64,000 bases of DNA from an uncultured Opitutia bacterium (GCA_903834135.1 CAILHZ010000022.1:38464-102463); one strand, 5' to 3'; shown: positions 45,750 through 55,948, counted from the stretch's first letter. Notes: generated from the sequence alone by a model not told the origin. Made by a program: numbers and translations.

Positions 45750-46627
45750 GAGCTTAGGCTTTTGACTAATTGCCACACCCAGCCACTAGGAAGCGATGAA
45801 AAACAGATACGTTTAAATTTTAGAGTACGTATTAGCGAGGTCGGGCGATCGGAGAAACGCTTTAAATAGGATTTGGCTGTGCGATAGGTAAAGAATCGCG
45901 CAATCCATTTTCCAAGCTTTGGATGTTGGGGTAATTGCTCTTTAGCAATGCGCAGTCTTAAAAGGTGTATTTCTCTAAGCATACGAGGCCAGCTCTGATC
46001 TGTCCATTGACCTAGGGAAACTCGGTAGAAAGCTGCTACCTGCCTTACTACTTCAATACGTCCTTTGCATGAGAGTCTGTACCAAAATTCATAGTCAGCA
46101 AGAGGTCCCCACGATTCACTAAAGCCTTCTAATTGCTCGGCAACGCTGCGTCTGATTAAAACTCCTGGGAAAGGAGTCATCGCACTTTTTAAAAAATATA
46201 ATGCAGGATATGCCCATACGCTAGGACGCGACGTACTTTGACTGATATGGGGTACTGATTGTCCTTGTATAGTTTGCGTGCATACAGCGACAACAGAATC
46301 ATTTAAGCGGTCTATAACACTTTGTATGTACCAAGGATAAAGCGCATCGTCCTCGTGTAGCACCATTACCCACGTTCCACGTGACTGAGAGATGCAGCGA
46401 TTCCAATTTTTAACAGCACCTAGTGCAGGAGAGTTCGCGATGTAACGACAACGGCCCTCAGGAAATCCTTCAGCTAGAATACGTGTCTGTGGTTTTAAAC
46501 CGTCATCACATATTACAACTTCGTAGTCGATGGGGTAGGTTTGCGCAGCAATACTTAGCAATGTCTCCTTGAGGAGCTCCGGCCTATTGTAGGCTGGGAT
46601 TGCAAAAGAAATGAGCGGATTACTCAT
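45746..46627 (-). CDS. GT2 glycosyltransferase
   Basis: This 293-aa family 2 enzyme begins ISFAIPAYNRPELLKETLLS and has the metal motif VLHEDDALYPWY (about 94) and a family-typical ADYEFWYRLS acceptor-side motif. It lies 2 bases downstream of the GT9 gene and overlaps the next GT2. It probably adds a sugar to the LOS core or a related surface glycan. Confidence 0.88.
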   Translation of the reverse strand: MSNPLISFAIPAYNRPELLKETLLSIAAQTYPIDYEVVICDDGLKPQTRILAEGFPEGRCRYIANSPALGAVKNWNRCISQSRGTWVMVLHEDDALYPWYIQSVIDRLNDSVVAVCTQTIQGQSVPHISQSTSRPSVWAYPALYFLKSAMTPFPGVLIRRSVAEQLEGFSESWGPLADYEFWYRLSCKGRIEVVRQVAAFYRVSLGQWTDQSWPRMLREIHLLRLRIAKEQLPQHPKLGKWIARFFTYRTAKSYLKRFSDRPTSLIRTLKFKRICFSSLPSGWVWQLVKSLSS

Positions 46628-46629
46628 GT

Positions 46630-47667
46630 TTAATTAGCGAAAGTTTTCAGCAGCTGTATTTTGACAGCTTCAACAACAGCTTCTACAGAGATTTTTTGAA
46701 CACACAAATTATGGTAAGAATCCTGTACGATACACCGACTAGGAGCTACACAGTCTGTGCAGGGCAGGGGTGTTTGAAGAAGAATATGGCCTTCACCTGT
46801 AGGTTGAAAAAGGACTGCGTTTTGAGAACCGTATAAAGCAACTACTTTGGTTCCAACTGCAGCAGCCACATGCATGGGTCCGCTATCATGACATAGAGCC
46901 ACTGAGGCAATTTGAGCTAAAGCTGCAAAGCGCTGAACAGAGAGTGATTCACCAATCTTGATTAAATGTGTCTTAGTTTTTGCTCGAATAGCACTAATGA
47001 CTTCATCGTCATTAGGTCCACCAACGAGTATAACTTGTGCTCCTAGTTCATCTTGAATTTTATCACAGGTTTCAGCAAAACGCTCTGCTGGCCATACTCG
47101 GTATGTACTTCTGCTACCAGGGTGTATAAGAACCACTCGACCTGATGCACCTACGAAACGCTTTAAGTTGAGTACATCGTCTTGTTTCGGAGTCAGTGTA
47201 ATTGAGCGTGTCACAATAGGGACTGAAGCCTGACTTAATGCTAAAAGATAATATTCTGTGAACGGGCGCGATTCATGTACCTCGTTAAGATCATGAGAAA
47301 TGTGGGTGTAAAAAGATTTTAATTTTAAACGATACCCTCCGTGATGGGATCCACACCTAAAGGAAGCTCCTGAAAAACGTGCAATTAGGGCCGTGCCTTC
47401 TGTGTTATCGAAATTAAAAACATGCGTAAAATTATAATTCCTAATCGCAAGTAAGAACTGCGGCCAATTGGAGGCTTTTTGAGGCATTTTAATTGCCTCA
47501 GTCACATCTGAGTTAAGATCTAGTAGACCAGCAAATCCAGATTGTACAAGTACTCTGACTTGAGCGTTTGGCCAGTGTAGCTTGATATTCCTAATAAACG
47601 ATCCAAGGAGTACTATGTCACCGAGGTAACGGCGACGAATAATAAGTACATGAGGAATGGTTGGCAT
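46630..47667 (-). CDS. GT9 glycosyltransferase, heptosyltransferase-like
   Basis: This 345-aa GT-B protein of family 9 (WaaC/WaaF/WaaQ type) begins HVLIIRRRYLGDIVLLGSFI and has HPGSRSTYRVWPAERFAE (about 177) and CHDSGPMHVAAAVGTKVVAL (about 262). A cluster of Cys residues follows (PCTDCVAPSRC). Such enzymes transfer heptose to the Kdo region of LPS. This supports a Gram-negative outer membrane with a core oligosaccharide. Confidence 0.9.
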   Translation of the reverse strand: MPTIPHVLIIRRRYLGDIVLLGSFIRNIKLHWPNAQVRVLVQSGFAGLLDLNSDVTEAIKMPQKASNWPQFLLAIRNYNFTHVFNFDNTEGTALIARFSGASFRCGSHHGGYRLKLKSFYTHISHDLNEVHESRPFTEYYLLALSQASVPIVTRSITLTPKQDDVLNLKRFVGASGRVVLIHPGSRSTYRVWPAERFAETCDKIQDELGAQVILVGGPNDDEVISAIRAKTKTHLIKIGESLSVQRFAALAQIASVALCHDSGPMHVAAAVGTKVVALYGSQNAVLFQPTGEGHILLQTPLPCTDCVAPSRCIVQDSYHNLCVQKISVEAVVEAVKIQLLKTFAN

Positions 47668-47705
47668 TAGGTGTTAAGTACTAAAAAAGACGACAGTGCC
47701 TTAGC

Positions 47706-48674
47706 CTACAAGCACGATACATTCTTGGGAGTCTTAATTGAACGCGCTAGATTAACAAATGGTTTAGAAAGTCGATGAAGACTAAGAAAAAGGCAGTAAC
47801 CTGGTTTTGTTAATTCTAACAGAAGTCTAGCTTGAGCGACTTCAGAAACTTTACTTTTAGCTGAATCCTTACGTGCGTAGTAAATATGCTTAAACAGACG
47901 CTGGTTAAAGTTATACCAGCCGCTACTTATAAGGGCATTTTTGAATGCATTAAAATACCGAACCATAATCCGTGTGCTTTCTGCAGAGGTAACCTGATTT
48001 TTTTGGTTTATTGCTGTCTGCTGTGCAGAATGCCTTCTAAAAGCACATAGAGGCTCACTTGAGTACATAAGACCTCCTTGGGTGAGTAAATGAAACCACA
48101 TTTCTTGATCGACGAGTTGTTTTAAAGAGGAATCAAAAAAACGTGCTGCGGATGATCTACGGAATATCACCGCTGATGGTTCTCCAATCAGGTTTCGGTC
48201 GTTTCGAATGCAACGAGCAATGACTGAATCACCTTGATGAAAACCAGATTGATCTATGCCACTCCAAATATCAATCGGCTTAGATGATTCATCGATGATT
48301 TGTCGTGCACTTGAAGCCATTGTAGCTGCCGGATTATTTTCAAGTAAACTAACGAGAAGGCCTAAAGAATCTTTTCTTGGTAAGATATCATCTGCGAAAA
48401 CATATTTGATATATTTACCCTTGGCTTCAGTAAGGCACCAATTCCAATTATTAACCATACCTAGATTTTTAGAATGAATAACGTAACGAATGCGACTATC
48501 TAAAGCTGCGTAAGAGCGTATGATTTGTGCAGAGGAATCTTCAGAGCAGTCATCACTTATCAAGAGTTCAAAGTCTTTGAAGTCTTGATTGAGAATCGAT
48601 TCGATTGCTTGCGCTAAAAAATGGCCGTATTGATAGGTCGGAACTAATACACTGACTGTAGGAATGGATCCCAT
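47706..48674 (-). CDS. GT2 glycosyltransferase
   Basis: This 322-aa family 2 enzyme starts at ATG 48674 (MGSIPTVSVLVPTYQYGHFL) and has KYVFADDILP as metal motif (about 92) and LVDQEMWFHLLT later. The in-frame start at 48752 would overlap the msbA end by 67 bases and add 26 non-family residues, so it is less likely. It is the first glycosyltransferase after msbA. Confidence 0.88.
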   Translation of the reverse strand: MGSIPTVSVLVPTYQYGHFLAQAIESILNQDFKDFELLISDDCSEDSSAQIIRSYAALDSRIRYVIHSKNLGMVNNWNWCLTEAKGKYIKYVFADDILPRKDSLGLLVSLLENNPAATMASSARQIIDESSKPIDIWSGIDQSGFHQGDSVIARCIRNDRNLIGEPSAVIFRRSSAARFFDSSLKQLVDQEMWFHLLTQGGLMYSSEPLCAFRRHSAQQTAINQKNQVTSAESTRIMVRYFNAFKNALISSGWYNFNQRLFKHIYYARKDSAKSKVSEVAQARLLLELTKPGYCLFLSLHRLSKPFVNLARSIKTPKNVSCL

Positions 48675-48684
48675 TACTTGAGCG

Positions 48685-50577
48685 TTATACAGCTTTGGTG
48701 TATTGCCGGTCGTAGAGTGAACGATACAAGGCGTCACTTGAGTAGAGTTCACTATGCGTTCCGTTTCCTACGATTAGCCCTTTCTCGAAAACAAGAATCT
48801 TAGAGGCATCTTTAATCGTGCTAAAACGATGTGCGATAATGATAACTGTTTTTCCAATAACTAGTTTCTTTAGCGCTTCTTGGATTGCTGCTTCACTTTC
48901 GCTATCTAAAGCACTCGTGGCTTCATCAAGAATCAAGATAGGTGCATTTCTTAAAAAAGCGCGTGCTACAGCGATACGCTGTTTTTGTCCGCCAGAAAGA
49001 AGTGAACCGCGTTCACCTGCGAGTGTATCATAGCCTTGAGGAAATGCTGATATAAAACTATCGGCATTGGCTTTTCTGGCAGCATCGATTACTTCCTCAC
49101 GTGTTGCATCAGGGCGCCCTAAAAGAAGATTCGCGTAGATTGTGTCATTAAACAGAACAGGATCTTGCGAAACCAAAGCGATGTTACGTCTTAGGTCTGA
49201 AAACCGCATAGCTCTTACATCAATTCCATCGATCAGAAGAGAGCCTTCTGTAACGTCATAAAAACGAGGAACAAGATTTGCAAAGGTTGTTTTACCAGCA
49301 CCACTAGGTCCAACCAGAGCACAAAAAGTTCCGCTTGGAATAGTTACGGATATGTTTTTAAGCACGTGCTCACCATCTTTATAAAAGAAGCCTGCACTTT
49401 TGAATGTAACGTCTCCTTTGAGACGATTGACTGGAACCGGATTTTCAGGATCTGAAATTTTGACGGGTTCATGGAGTACTTGCTCTAAACGCTCAAGTGA
49501 AGCGCTGCCTCGCTTTAATTCGTTACTTACTGCACCCAGTCGCTTGATTGGATTATAGCTAAGAAATAAGGCTGTGATAATGCCTAAGAAAGATCCGCTG
49601 TGTACGCCCGCGTTATAAGCATATACAAAGGTAATTGAGATACCTACAGCACTTAGGATTTCAATACTTGGTCCTAGTGCTTGAGCATATTTAACCACTT
49701 TCATTTGTGCACGTACTAGTCCTCCACTCAAACGTGCAAACCTATCAACTTCATATTTTTCTAATCCAAAGGCGCGCACTTCTTTGATGCCGGCTAGATT
49801 TTCAGTAAAACGATCTGTGATACTGCCTGCTTGTGCTTGTAGCAAAATAGCCCGCTTAACTAGTTTTTTACCTACATAGCGGATAGGAAAAATAGAAAGC
49901 GGAACCGTCATTAAACACACGAACATTAGCCACACGCCCTGTTCGCGATATGCAAGAAATCCTAATGCAATGATTGTTCCTACAAGTGTTGCCGGTTGAA
50001 CGATCAGATCATTTGAAATAACCGTGAGGGTGGTCTGGAGTTGATTGGTATCGTTAAGCCCCCGTGTAATTAAGTCTCCTGTTGAGAAACGGTGAAAAAA
50101 GGAGAGAGGCAAAACTTGCAGTTTTCTAAAATACTCAAGTCTTACACCTTCAAGAATCTTAACTCCTGCATGCTGGATTAAATAAGTTCCTAGATAACCC
50201 GCCCCTCCACGAACAAGGAAAATAATAGGAAGCCAAAGCGCAATCATCCATACTTGTAGTGCAGTCAGTTTGGGTCGTGTTGGAGCTGTAGCTTGAGCTG
50301 AAACCGCTACTTGAGGAGTTGTAGAAGCCTGCGTGTCAGCTGTACTAGGTAGAAACTTATCAATAATCCTATTTACAAAATTACTTTTTAAGGGTGATTG
50401 AATTGTTGCCTGTGTTGGTACTGGATCGGCAACTAAAACACGGGGTATAACATAATTTACAACAAGAGGAAGACCTAGACCGCCTACAGCACCTGAGATT
50501 ACGCCACACAATATGCCGCAAAACAGCATCGTTTTTACTGTGCGTAAATATGAAAAATAGGGAATGAAGCGGCGCAC
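48685..50577 (-). CDS. msbA: MsbA-like lipid exporter (ABC transporter)
   Basis: This 630-aa homodimer-type ABC exporter has Walker A GPSGAGKT (about 423), signature LSGGQKQR (about 525), Walker B LILDEATSALD (about 547) and H-loop IAHRFSTI. All catalytic residues are canonical, unlike the pair at 1049-4767. The first external loop contains an extra Pro/Thr/Ala/Gln-rich segment of about 60 residues between helices 1 and 2. Next to LOS glycosyltransferases, flipping of lipid A-core across the inner membrane is the likely role. Confidence 0.88.
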   Translation of the reverse strand: MRRFIPYFSYLRTVKTMLFCGILCGVISGAVGGLGLPLVVNYVIPRVLVADPVPTQATIQSPLKSNFVNRIIDKFLPSTADTQASTTPQVAVSAQATAPTRPKLTALQVWMIALWLPIIFLVRGGAGYLGTYLIQHAGVKILEGVRLEYFRKLQVLPLSFFHRFSTGDLITRGLNDTNQLQTTLTVISNDLIVQPATLVGTIIALGFLAYREQGVWLMFVCLMTVPLSIFPIRYVGKKLVKRAILLQAQAGSITDRFTENLAGIKEVRAFGLEKYEVDRFARLSGGLVRAQMKVVKYAQALGPSIEILSAVGISITFVYAYNAGVHSGSFLGIITALFLSYNPIKRLGAVSNELKRGSASLERLEQVLHEPVKISDPENPVPVNRLKGDVTFKSAGFFYKDGEHVLKNISVTIPSGTFCALVGPSGAGKTTFANLVPRFYDVTEGSLLIDGIDVRAMRFSDLRRNIALVSQDPVLFNDTIYANLLLGRPDATREEVIDAARKANADSFISAFPQGYDTLAGERGSLLSGGQKQRIAVARAFLRNAPILILDEATSALDSESEAAIQEALKKLVIGKTVIIIAHRFSTIKDASKILVFEKGLIVGNGTHSELYSSDALYRSLYDRQYTKAV

Positions 50578-50582
50578 GGCTA

Positions 50583-51488
50583 TTAGTCTTTTGAGGTTCT
50601 TACATCAAGAGCATCACGTAAACCATCTCCCAAGAAATTAAGGGAAATTAATGTCAGGGAAAAGAAAGCTGCTGGATACATGATAAGCCACCAGTACTCT
50701 TCCATTGAATCTGCACCATCTTTAATGAGTGTACCTAGTGAACTCATAGGCCTTTGAACACCTAACCCTAAGAAGCTAAGGAAAGCCTCTAAAAGCATGA
50801 CTGAAGGTATGGTGAGGGTGGTGTACACAATTACAGGTCCAAGCACATTAGGTATGATGTGTCTAAAAATGATGCGACGTCTTCCAAATCCGAGTGCCCG
50901 TGCAGCTTCAATGAATTCCATACGCTTAATAGACAGCACTTGGCCTCGAACGATCCGTGCCATTGTAAGCCATTCTACTGCTCCAATAGCAAAGAAAAGT
51001 AAAAAGATATTACGACCAAAGAACACCATCAGTAGAATCACAAAGATTGTGAATGGTAGAGCGTACATGATATCAACAATACGCATCATAAAAGTATCTA
51101 TTTTACCTCCAGCAAAACCAGCGATAGCGCCGTAGGTGACTCCAATGAATAGTGCAACACACGTTGCGATAAGCCCCACAGTAAGGGAGATTCGTCCTCC
51201 GTAAATTAAGCGTGCAAGTAGATCTCTGCCTAAGGTATCTGTACCGAAGAGATGGGATAAACTTGGTGATGATGCCCCTAAATCAAGATTTTGATCTTCA
51301 TAATGTTGGCAGAAGATAGGGCCTATAAAATAAAGCAGGAAAAGGAAGATAACAAATAGACCACCTGCTACAGCGAGACGATTTTTCTTTAAACGCTGCC
51401 ATGCATCTTTCCAAAGTGAATTCCCTTTTTCTATAGGTGCAGCACTGAGTGATCCTTCTGGTATGGATCGTGGTGAAAGTGAAAGCAT
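50583..51488 (-). CDS. oppC: Peptide ABC transporter permease OppC-like
   Basis: This 301-aa permease has an N-terminal cytoplasmic extension (about 25 aa), a first membrane helix, the soluble segment HLFGTDTLGRDLLARLIYGG typical of DppC/OppC, and five further helices. The EAA loop EAARALGFGRRRIIFRHIIPN is intact. It is downstream of oppB with a 25-base gap. No OppD/OppF ATPase follows: the next gene is msbA. Confidence 0.92.
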   Translation of the reverse strand: MLSLSPRSIPEGSLSAAPIEKGNSLWKDAWQRLKKNRLAVAGGLFVIFLFLLYFIGPIFCQHYEDQNLDLGASSPSLSHLFGTDTLGRDLLARLIYGGRISLTVGLIATCVALFIGVTYGAIAGFAGGKIDTFMMRIVDIMYALPFTIFVILLMVFFGRNIFLLFFAIGAVEWLTMARIVRGQVLSIKRMEFIEAARALGFGRRRIIFRHIIPNVLGPVIVYTTLTIPSVMLLEAFLSFLGLGVQRPMSSLGTLIKDGADSMEEYWWLIMYPAAFFSLTLISLNFLGDGLRDALDVRTSKD

Positions 51489-51513
51489 ATAAATAAATTA
51501 GATTCGATAGCTG

Positions 51514-52497
51514 TTAATCGAATTTCAATTTCGGGTTTAGCCACACTTGTGCTACGTCGACCATAAGATTGAATATGACAATAAACCCTGCGTATAAAAT
51601 AACGGTACCTAGAACCATCGTGTAGTCTCGGTTGAAGGCCGAGTTTACAAATTCTCTGCCTAGTCCTGGTATTTGAAAAATAGTTTCTATAACAAATGAC
51701 CCAGTTAATATGCCCGCAATCGCTGGTCCTAAAAAGGAGACAACAGGTAGAAGTCCTCCTCGAAGCGCATGCTTCATGATAACTCTAAATTCACTCGCTC
51801 CCTTTGCTCTAGCAGTTCGAATGTAATCTTGGTTGAGTACTTCAATCATTCCCCCACGTGTTAAGCGTGCTATGTAAGCTGCGTAAAAATTACCCAGGGT
51901 GAAACAAGGCAGGACGCGGTCAATTGGAGTATACCAACCAGAAGCATTAAACCATCCCAGATAGATCGCAAAAAAGAGCACTAATAGAGGGCCTAATACA
52001 AAGGTGGGTACACCGATACCGCTCATGGCTAAAGAAGAACAAAGATAGTCTATCCAACTATTACGTTTCACTGCTGCTAGAATCCCTAGAGGCAGACCAA
52101 TACCTAAGGCTACTAAAAGAGACCAGGCTCCTAGCTCTAATGAAACAGGTAGTTTATCTGCGATAATTTCATTTACCGTGCGATTTGGGTATTTAAAAGA
52201 CGGTCTGAAATCGATTCCAAATGCTGCTTTAAGATCTAAGCCGTGGGTAAGTTCCATAGGGTGAAACTTCTTTGGGCATAAATCAGACACATAATCGACA
52301 TACTGTTTCCAAAGTGGATCATTCAGATGATAGTACGCTTGTAGATTGCGTAGCACTTCAGGAGTTACTGCTTTTTCTGCTGTAAAGGGGCCTCCTGGAA
52401 CGAATCTTTGCATGAAGAATGTTCCTGTGATGATGATAAGCATCACGGGGATGGCCTCAAGTAACCTGCGTGCGATAAAACGTAGCATGGAAGACAA
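51514..52497 (-). CDS. oppB: Peptide ABC transporter permease OppB-like
   Basis: This 327-aa permease starts MLRFIARRLLEAIPVMLIII (after two residues), the DppB/OppB hallmark. It contains the EAA loop RTARAKGASEFRVIMKHALR and ends in NLMVDVAQVWLNPKLKF. It forms a permease pair with OppC for oligopeptide uptake. The loop after the first helix is longer than in some DppB proteins. Confidence 0.92.
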   Translation of the reverse strand: MSSMLRFIARRLLEAIPVMLIIITGTFFMQRFVPGGPFTAEKAVTPEVLRNLQAYYHLNDPLWKQYVDYVSDLCPKKFHPMELTHGLDLKAAFGIDFRPSFKYPNRTVNEIIADKLPVSLELGAWSLLVALGIGLPLGILAAVKRNSWIDYLCSSLAMSGIGVPTFVLGPLLVLFFAIYLGWFNASGWYTPIDRVLPCFTLGNFYAAYIARLTRGGMIEVLNQDYIRTARAKGASEFRVIMKHALRGGLLPVVSFLGPAIAGILTGSFVIETIFQIPGLGREFVNSAFNRDYTMVLGTVILYAGFIVIFNLMVDVAQVWLNPKLKFD

Positions 52498-52543
52498 CTT
52501 AAGTAAAACGGGGTATAAGCGTATTGTCGAGCCGCAGAGCCCA

Positions 52544-52582
52544 TAAAAAAGCTGCGTCCCTTAACAAAAGGAGCGCAGCTTT
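52544..52582 (-). terminator. Intrinsic terminator of the M28 peptidase gene
   Basis: On the minus strand AAAGCTGCG pairs with CGCAGCTTT, followed by a T-run. It lies about 22 bases after the peptidase stop, so the peptidase and oppB are separate transcripts. Confidence 0.88.
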
Positions 52583-52604
52583 TAAATGAGCTAAAAAGAC
52601 GACT

Positions 52605-54272
52605 TTAGTGGCCTTGATTAGCCATCATAGCATCTCGTTTTGCCTTAAATTCATTGCCTTTAGACCACTGAGGCCATGTAGATGAATTTGCCACCCGTGT
52701 GCCTAGCTCAAAGAGTGTTTCAGCATCTTGAACTGAACCCTCCATTGTCCAATCAGGCTGAATAACATCGGTTACCTTGTGATACCGGTTGGTAGTATAA
52801 TCATCCTCCAAAGCACGACCATAGTCAGCATCATGTCCTTCAAAAAGAGTGCCCCCTCGAATCATACATGAAGGTACACCTACTAAAGCAAATTCAAAGT
52901 GGTCACTTCTATAGTAGGTTCCTCTTTCTGGGAATTGTTCACCGCGTATTGTCCTGCCTTGTTCCTTACCAATTTGTGTAGCTACATCATCGAGTGTTGA
53001 GGCTCCTAAGCCTACACTTACCATATTAAGTGTTTTCCCGTGAACATTAATACCGTCCATGTTTAGATCAGCTAAAGTTTTGGTTAAAGGATATAATGGA
53101 TTTTGAGCATAGAACTTAGATCCGAGTAGGCCCTTTTCTTCGGCGGTTACGGATAGAAATAGCATGCTGCGCTTAGGTCTATCAGAAGGTTTTAACACTG
53201 AATAAACGTGGGCTAGCTCCAAAAGAGCGCCCATTCCAGAAGCATTATCAGATGCGCCGTGAAAGATTTGATCTCCTTTAAGACGTGTATCACGACCTAG
53301 GTGATCCCAATGCGATGAATAAATAACGTATTCATCTTTAAGTGTCGGATCAGAGCCCTCAAGTTTAGCGATAACATTTTTTGAAGCCACATCACGTACT
53401 GTGTTCTTAACGCTAAAACTTGCTTTTGCTTTAAGTGAAATAGGATGAAAGTCACGGCTCACAGCAGCAGTTTTGAGTGTAGCAAAGTCATAACCTGCTT
53501 CTTTGAATAAATTTTTTGCAGCATCGAGTGTTAACCAACCCTCGACTGCAACATGACTTGCATTACCATCAGGTGTACGAATATCAAAATTTTCACGACC
53601 CTGACTCACAGTAATGACTGCGAATGGATAACCTGCGGGTCCTGTTTCATGAACAATAAGACAAGCGGCAGCTCCTAACGCTGAGGCTTCTTCATATTTG
53701 TACATCCAGCGACCGTAGTAGGTCATAGCTTTGCCCTTGAATACTTTGTCGTCTAATTTTGCTGGATCATTAGGATCAGGTACTGGTGGATCGTTAACGA
53801 GTATAACGATTGTCTTTCCGCGTACATCAACACCTTTGAAATCGTCCCAATTGTATTCAGGTGCAACAACCCCGTAACCGCAGAATATCATTTCACTGTC
53901 ATTGACTTCCACTTTGGGTGCAAAGCGGTGTGAAGTCGCTACATAATCATTAATCCATTCTGGATGTATTTTCTTATCTCCAATTTGGAAAACAGTCTCC
54001 GTTTTTGAAGTAATGCCAACTAAAGGAACATCCTGAATGAAGCTTCCATTAGGGTTACCTGGAGTAAGACCGCAGCTTTTAAAATAAGCCTCTATGTAGT
54101 TAGTTGTCTTTTCTTCACCTAAGGTTCCTGGTCCTCTTCCCTCGAATTCGTCCGAAGAAAGGACTTTGATATGTTTTAAGATGCGATTTGCTGAGAGCGA
54201 ATCATCTTTTTGAGTCTGTGCGTACACCGACGTTAATACTACAGTCGCAAGCAAGAAAGCATAGCGTTTCAT
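52605..54272 (-). CDS. Secreted M28 family metallopeptidase
   Basis: This 555-aa protein has a signal peptide (MKRYAFLLATVVLTSVYA) and a PA-type insert (about 130-260). The zinc aminopeptidase domain has metal and catalytic residues in SSHWDHLGRD (about 318), GASDNASGMGA (about 340), TAEEKGLLGS (about 378), DLNMDG and RSDHFEFA. This is the two-zinc M28 set (His, Asp, Glu-Glu, Asp, His). It probably releases N-terminal residues from peptides in the periplasm or outside, next to the oligopeptide uptake genes. Confidence 0.94.
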   Translation of the reverse strand: MKRYAFLLATVVLTSVYAQTQKDDSLSANRILKHIKVLSSDEFEGRGPGTLGEEKTTNYIEAYFKSCGLTPGNPNGSFIQDVPLVGITSKTETVFQIGDKKIHPEWINDYVATSHRFAPKVEVNDSEMIFCGYGVVAPEYNWDDFKGVDVRGKTIVILVNDPPVPDPNDPAKLDDKVFKGKAMTYYGRWMYKYEEASALGAAACLIVHETGPAGYPFAVITVSQGRENFDIRTPDGNASHVAVEGWLTLDAAKNLFKEAGYDFATLKTAAVSRDFHPISLKAKASFSVKNTVRDVASKNVIAKLEGSDPTLKDEYVIYSSHWDHLGRDTRLKGDQIFHGASDNASGMGALLELAHVYSVLKPSDRPKRSMLFLSVTAEEKGLLGSKFYAQNPLYPLTKTLADLNMDGINVHGKTLNMVSVGLGASTLDDVATQIGKEQGRTIRGEQFPERGTYYRSDHFEFALVGVPSCMIRGGTLFEGHDADYGRALEDDYTTNRYHKVTDVIQPDWTMEGSVQDAETLFELGTRVANSSTWPQWSKGNEFKAKRDAMMANQGH

Positions 54273-54316
54273 AATATGTTTAATAAAGACAAGATCCTAA
54301 CTTAGGCAATTCGAAG

Positions 54317-55948
54317 CTACGGTTTAATCTCTAGATTTAGGTAGGATCGTCTCCATAAAGGATCTGCAGCCCATCCTTTTATGCGAGCAGGCATGAGCCA
54401 ATTTTGGGAGTTAAGATAAAGGGGGGCAACGGGCGCTAGTTCAAGGAGGCGAGTTTCTGCATCTTTGAGTAAGTCATAGCGCTTGTTTTTGGTTAAGGTA
54501 CGAGCCCTTGTAATGGCTTGATCAAATAATGGGTCACTGAAGTGAGGATAATTATTAGGCGACTCAGTAGTAAAGTTTTCGAGGATTGCTAGAGGGTCGG
54601 CTACATCAGGAATTGAGTTAATTAAACCCAGTGTGTAATTTCCGTTTTGAAGTGAAGCTAGGTGTACGCGTGCTTCTTGTATGTTAAGCGTGATATCTAT
54701 ACCTAGGTCTTTTTTAAAAGTATCCTGTATTGCCTCTAGCAGCGTTATATTCGTCCAGCTTGAGAGTTCGATAGATGGAAAATTTTTACCATCAGGAAAG
54801 CCTGCATCACGCATTAGCTGTTTAGCACGAATTAGGTTATGTTCTCTGCGTGTGCGAGCAGGCAGTGCAAAGCTGCTGGATTGTGCTGCGCTCCACAGTG
54901 CATGTGGAATTAAAGTTTCGATAGGTTGTTGGCCACCTTTAAGTACGTCTGTCACAAGTTTATCACGATCAAGTGCCAAGGAGAGAGCTAGTCTAACCCT
55001 TGGGTCGTTGAGTGGATATTTTTTTGTGTTGAATGTTATGTAGCGCGTTTCAGCAAGAATGCTTCTGTGGATTTCTGTCGGACGGTCTTTTGCGTAGACA
55101 GGTATTTTACTTACCGGAACTGACATCGTTATATCAACTCCGCCAGATCTGTAGGCTCGCTCCTCTGATTCAGCATCATCAAAGCGGATAAATTCAATGG
55201 TACTTATGAGGACTTTATCAGCATCGTGATAGAGCGGGTTTTGTTGTAGAACAATTTTTTGGTTAGGCATCCACTGCTTCAGTAGATATGGTCCATTGCC
55301 TATAAAGTGCTCAGGCTTAGTCCAATCTTTGCCCCACTGCTTTACTGTGCGTGGATTAATTGGAATCCATACTCCGCTGCATACGTACATTAGAAATTCT
55401 GGTGTCGGATTTTCTAATGTGATGACTAAGGTAAGCGGGTCCAGTGCCGTAAACCCTAGTGCTGAAAAATCTGTTAATTCCCCATTTAGAAATTTACGTG
55501 CATTTTTAACAGGGAACAGTAATTCGGCTTTAAGTGCCAAGGATCCCGGAGTTAATACGCGTTTGTAAGATTCAATAAAATCAAATGCAGTTACGGGTTC
55601 ACCGTTTGACCATTTTGCATTTGGTCTAAGATGAAAGGTCCATATTTTTTCATCTTTAGAGTGGGTCCATGTGATTGCAGCTGCTGCGTGAGGAGCGCCT
55701 TGAGGGGAAATAGTAACTAAGCCTTCACTGAGTGCGCGTATAATAAAGAAATCATCAGGAAGTGATGAGGTTCCAGGGTCTAAGTCTGCAGGTTCGTTGC
55801 GCTGGCTGATTCGAAGTGATGGCTTAAGATCCTGCCTAGGGGTTGTTCTAGAGCAGCTTACAGCTAGGATGATTAGCCCTAATGTAAGAGCTCCTTTATA
55901 TAAGTGACGCACTAGTGCTAAAGTGTGCATTTTTAGCCTATTTTTCAA
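54317..55948 (-). CDS. oppA: OppA-like peptide-binding lipoprotein
   Basis: This 543-aa SBP family 5 protein has a lipoprotein signal (LIILAVSC, lipidated Cys about 32), then EPADLDPG and the family motif LRPNAKWSNGEPVTAFDFIESYKR. It binds peptides for an Opp/Dpp permease. The start may be M7 (MHTLALVR). It is upstream of the M28 peptidase and of oppB/oppC on the same strand, with 44 bases to the peptidase, suggesting a peptide-scavenging cluster. Confidence 0.92.
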   Translation of the reverse strand: MKNRLKMHTLALVRHLYKGALTLGLIILAVSCSRTTPRQDLKPSLRISQRNEPADLDPGTSSLPDDFFIIRALSEGLVTISPQGAPHAAAAITWTHSKDEKIWTFHLRPNAKWSNGEPVTAFDFIESYKRVLTPGSLALKAELLFPVKNARKFLNGELTDFSALGFTALDPLTLVITLENPTPEFLMYVCSGVWIPINPRTVKQWGKDWTKPEHFIGNGPYLLKQWMPNQKIVLQQNPLYHDADKVLISTIEFIRFDDAESEERAYRSGGVDITMSVPVSKIPVYAKDRPTEIHRSILAETRYITFNTKKYPLNDPRVRLALSLALDRDKLVTDVLKGGQQPIETLIPHALWSAAQSSSFALPARTRREHNLIRAKQLMRDAGFPDGKNFPSIELSSWTNITLLEAIQDTFKKDLGIDITLNIQEARVHLASLQNGNYTLGLINSIPDVADPLAILENFTTESPNNYPHFSDPLFDQAITRARTLTKNKRYDLLKDAETRLLELAPVAPLYLNSQNWLMPARIKGWAADPLWRRSYLNLEIKP

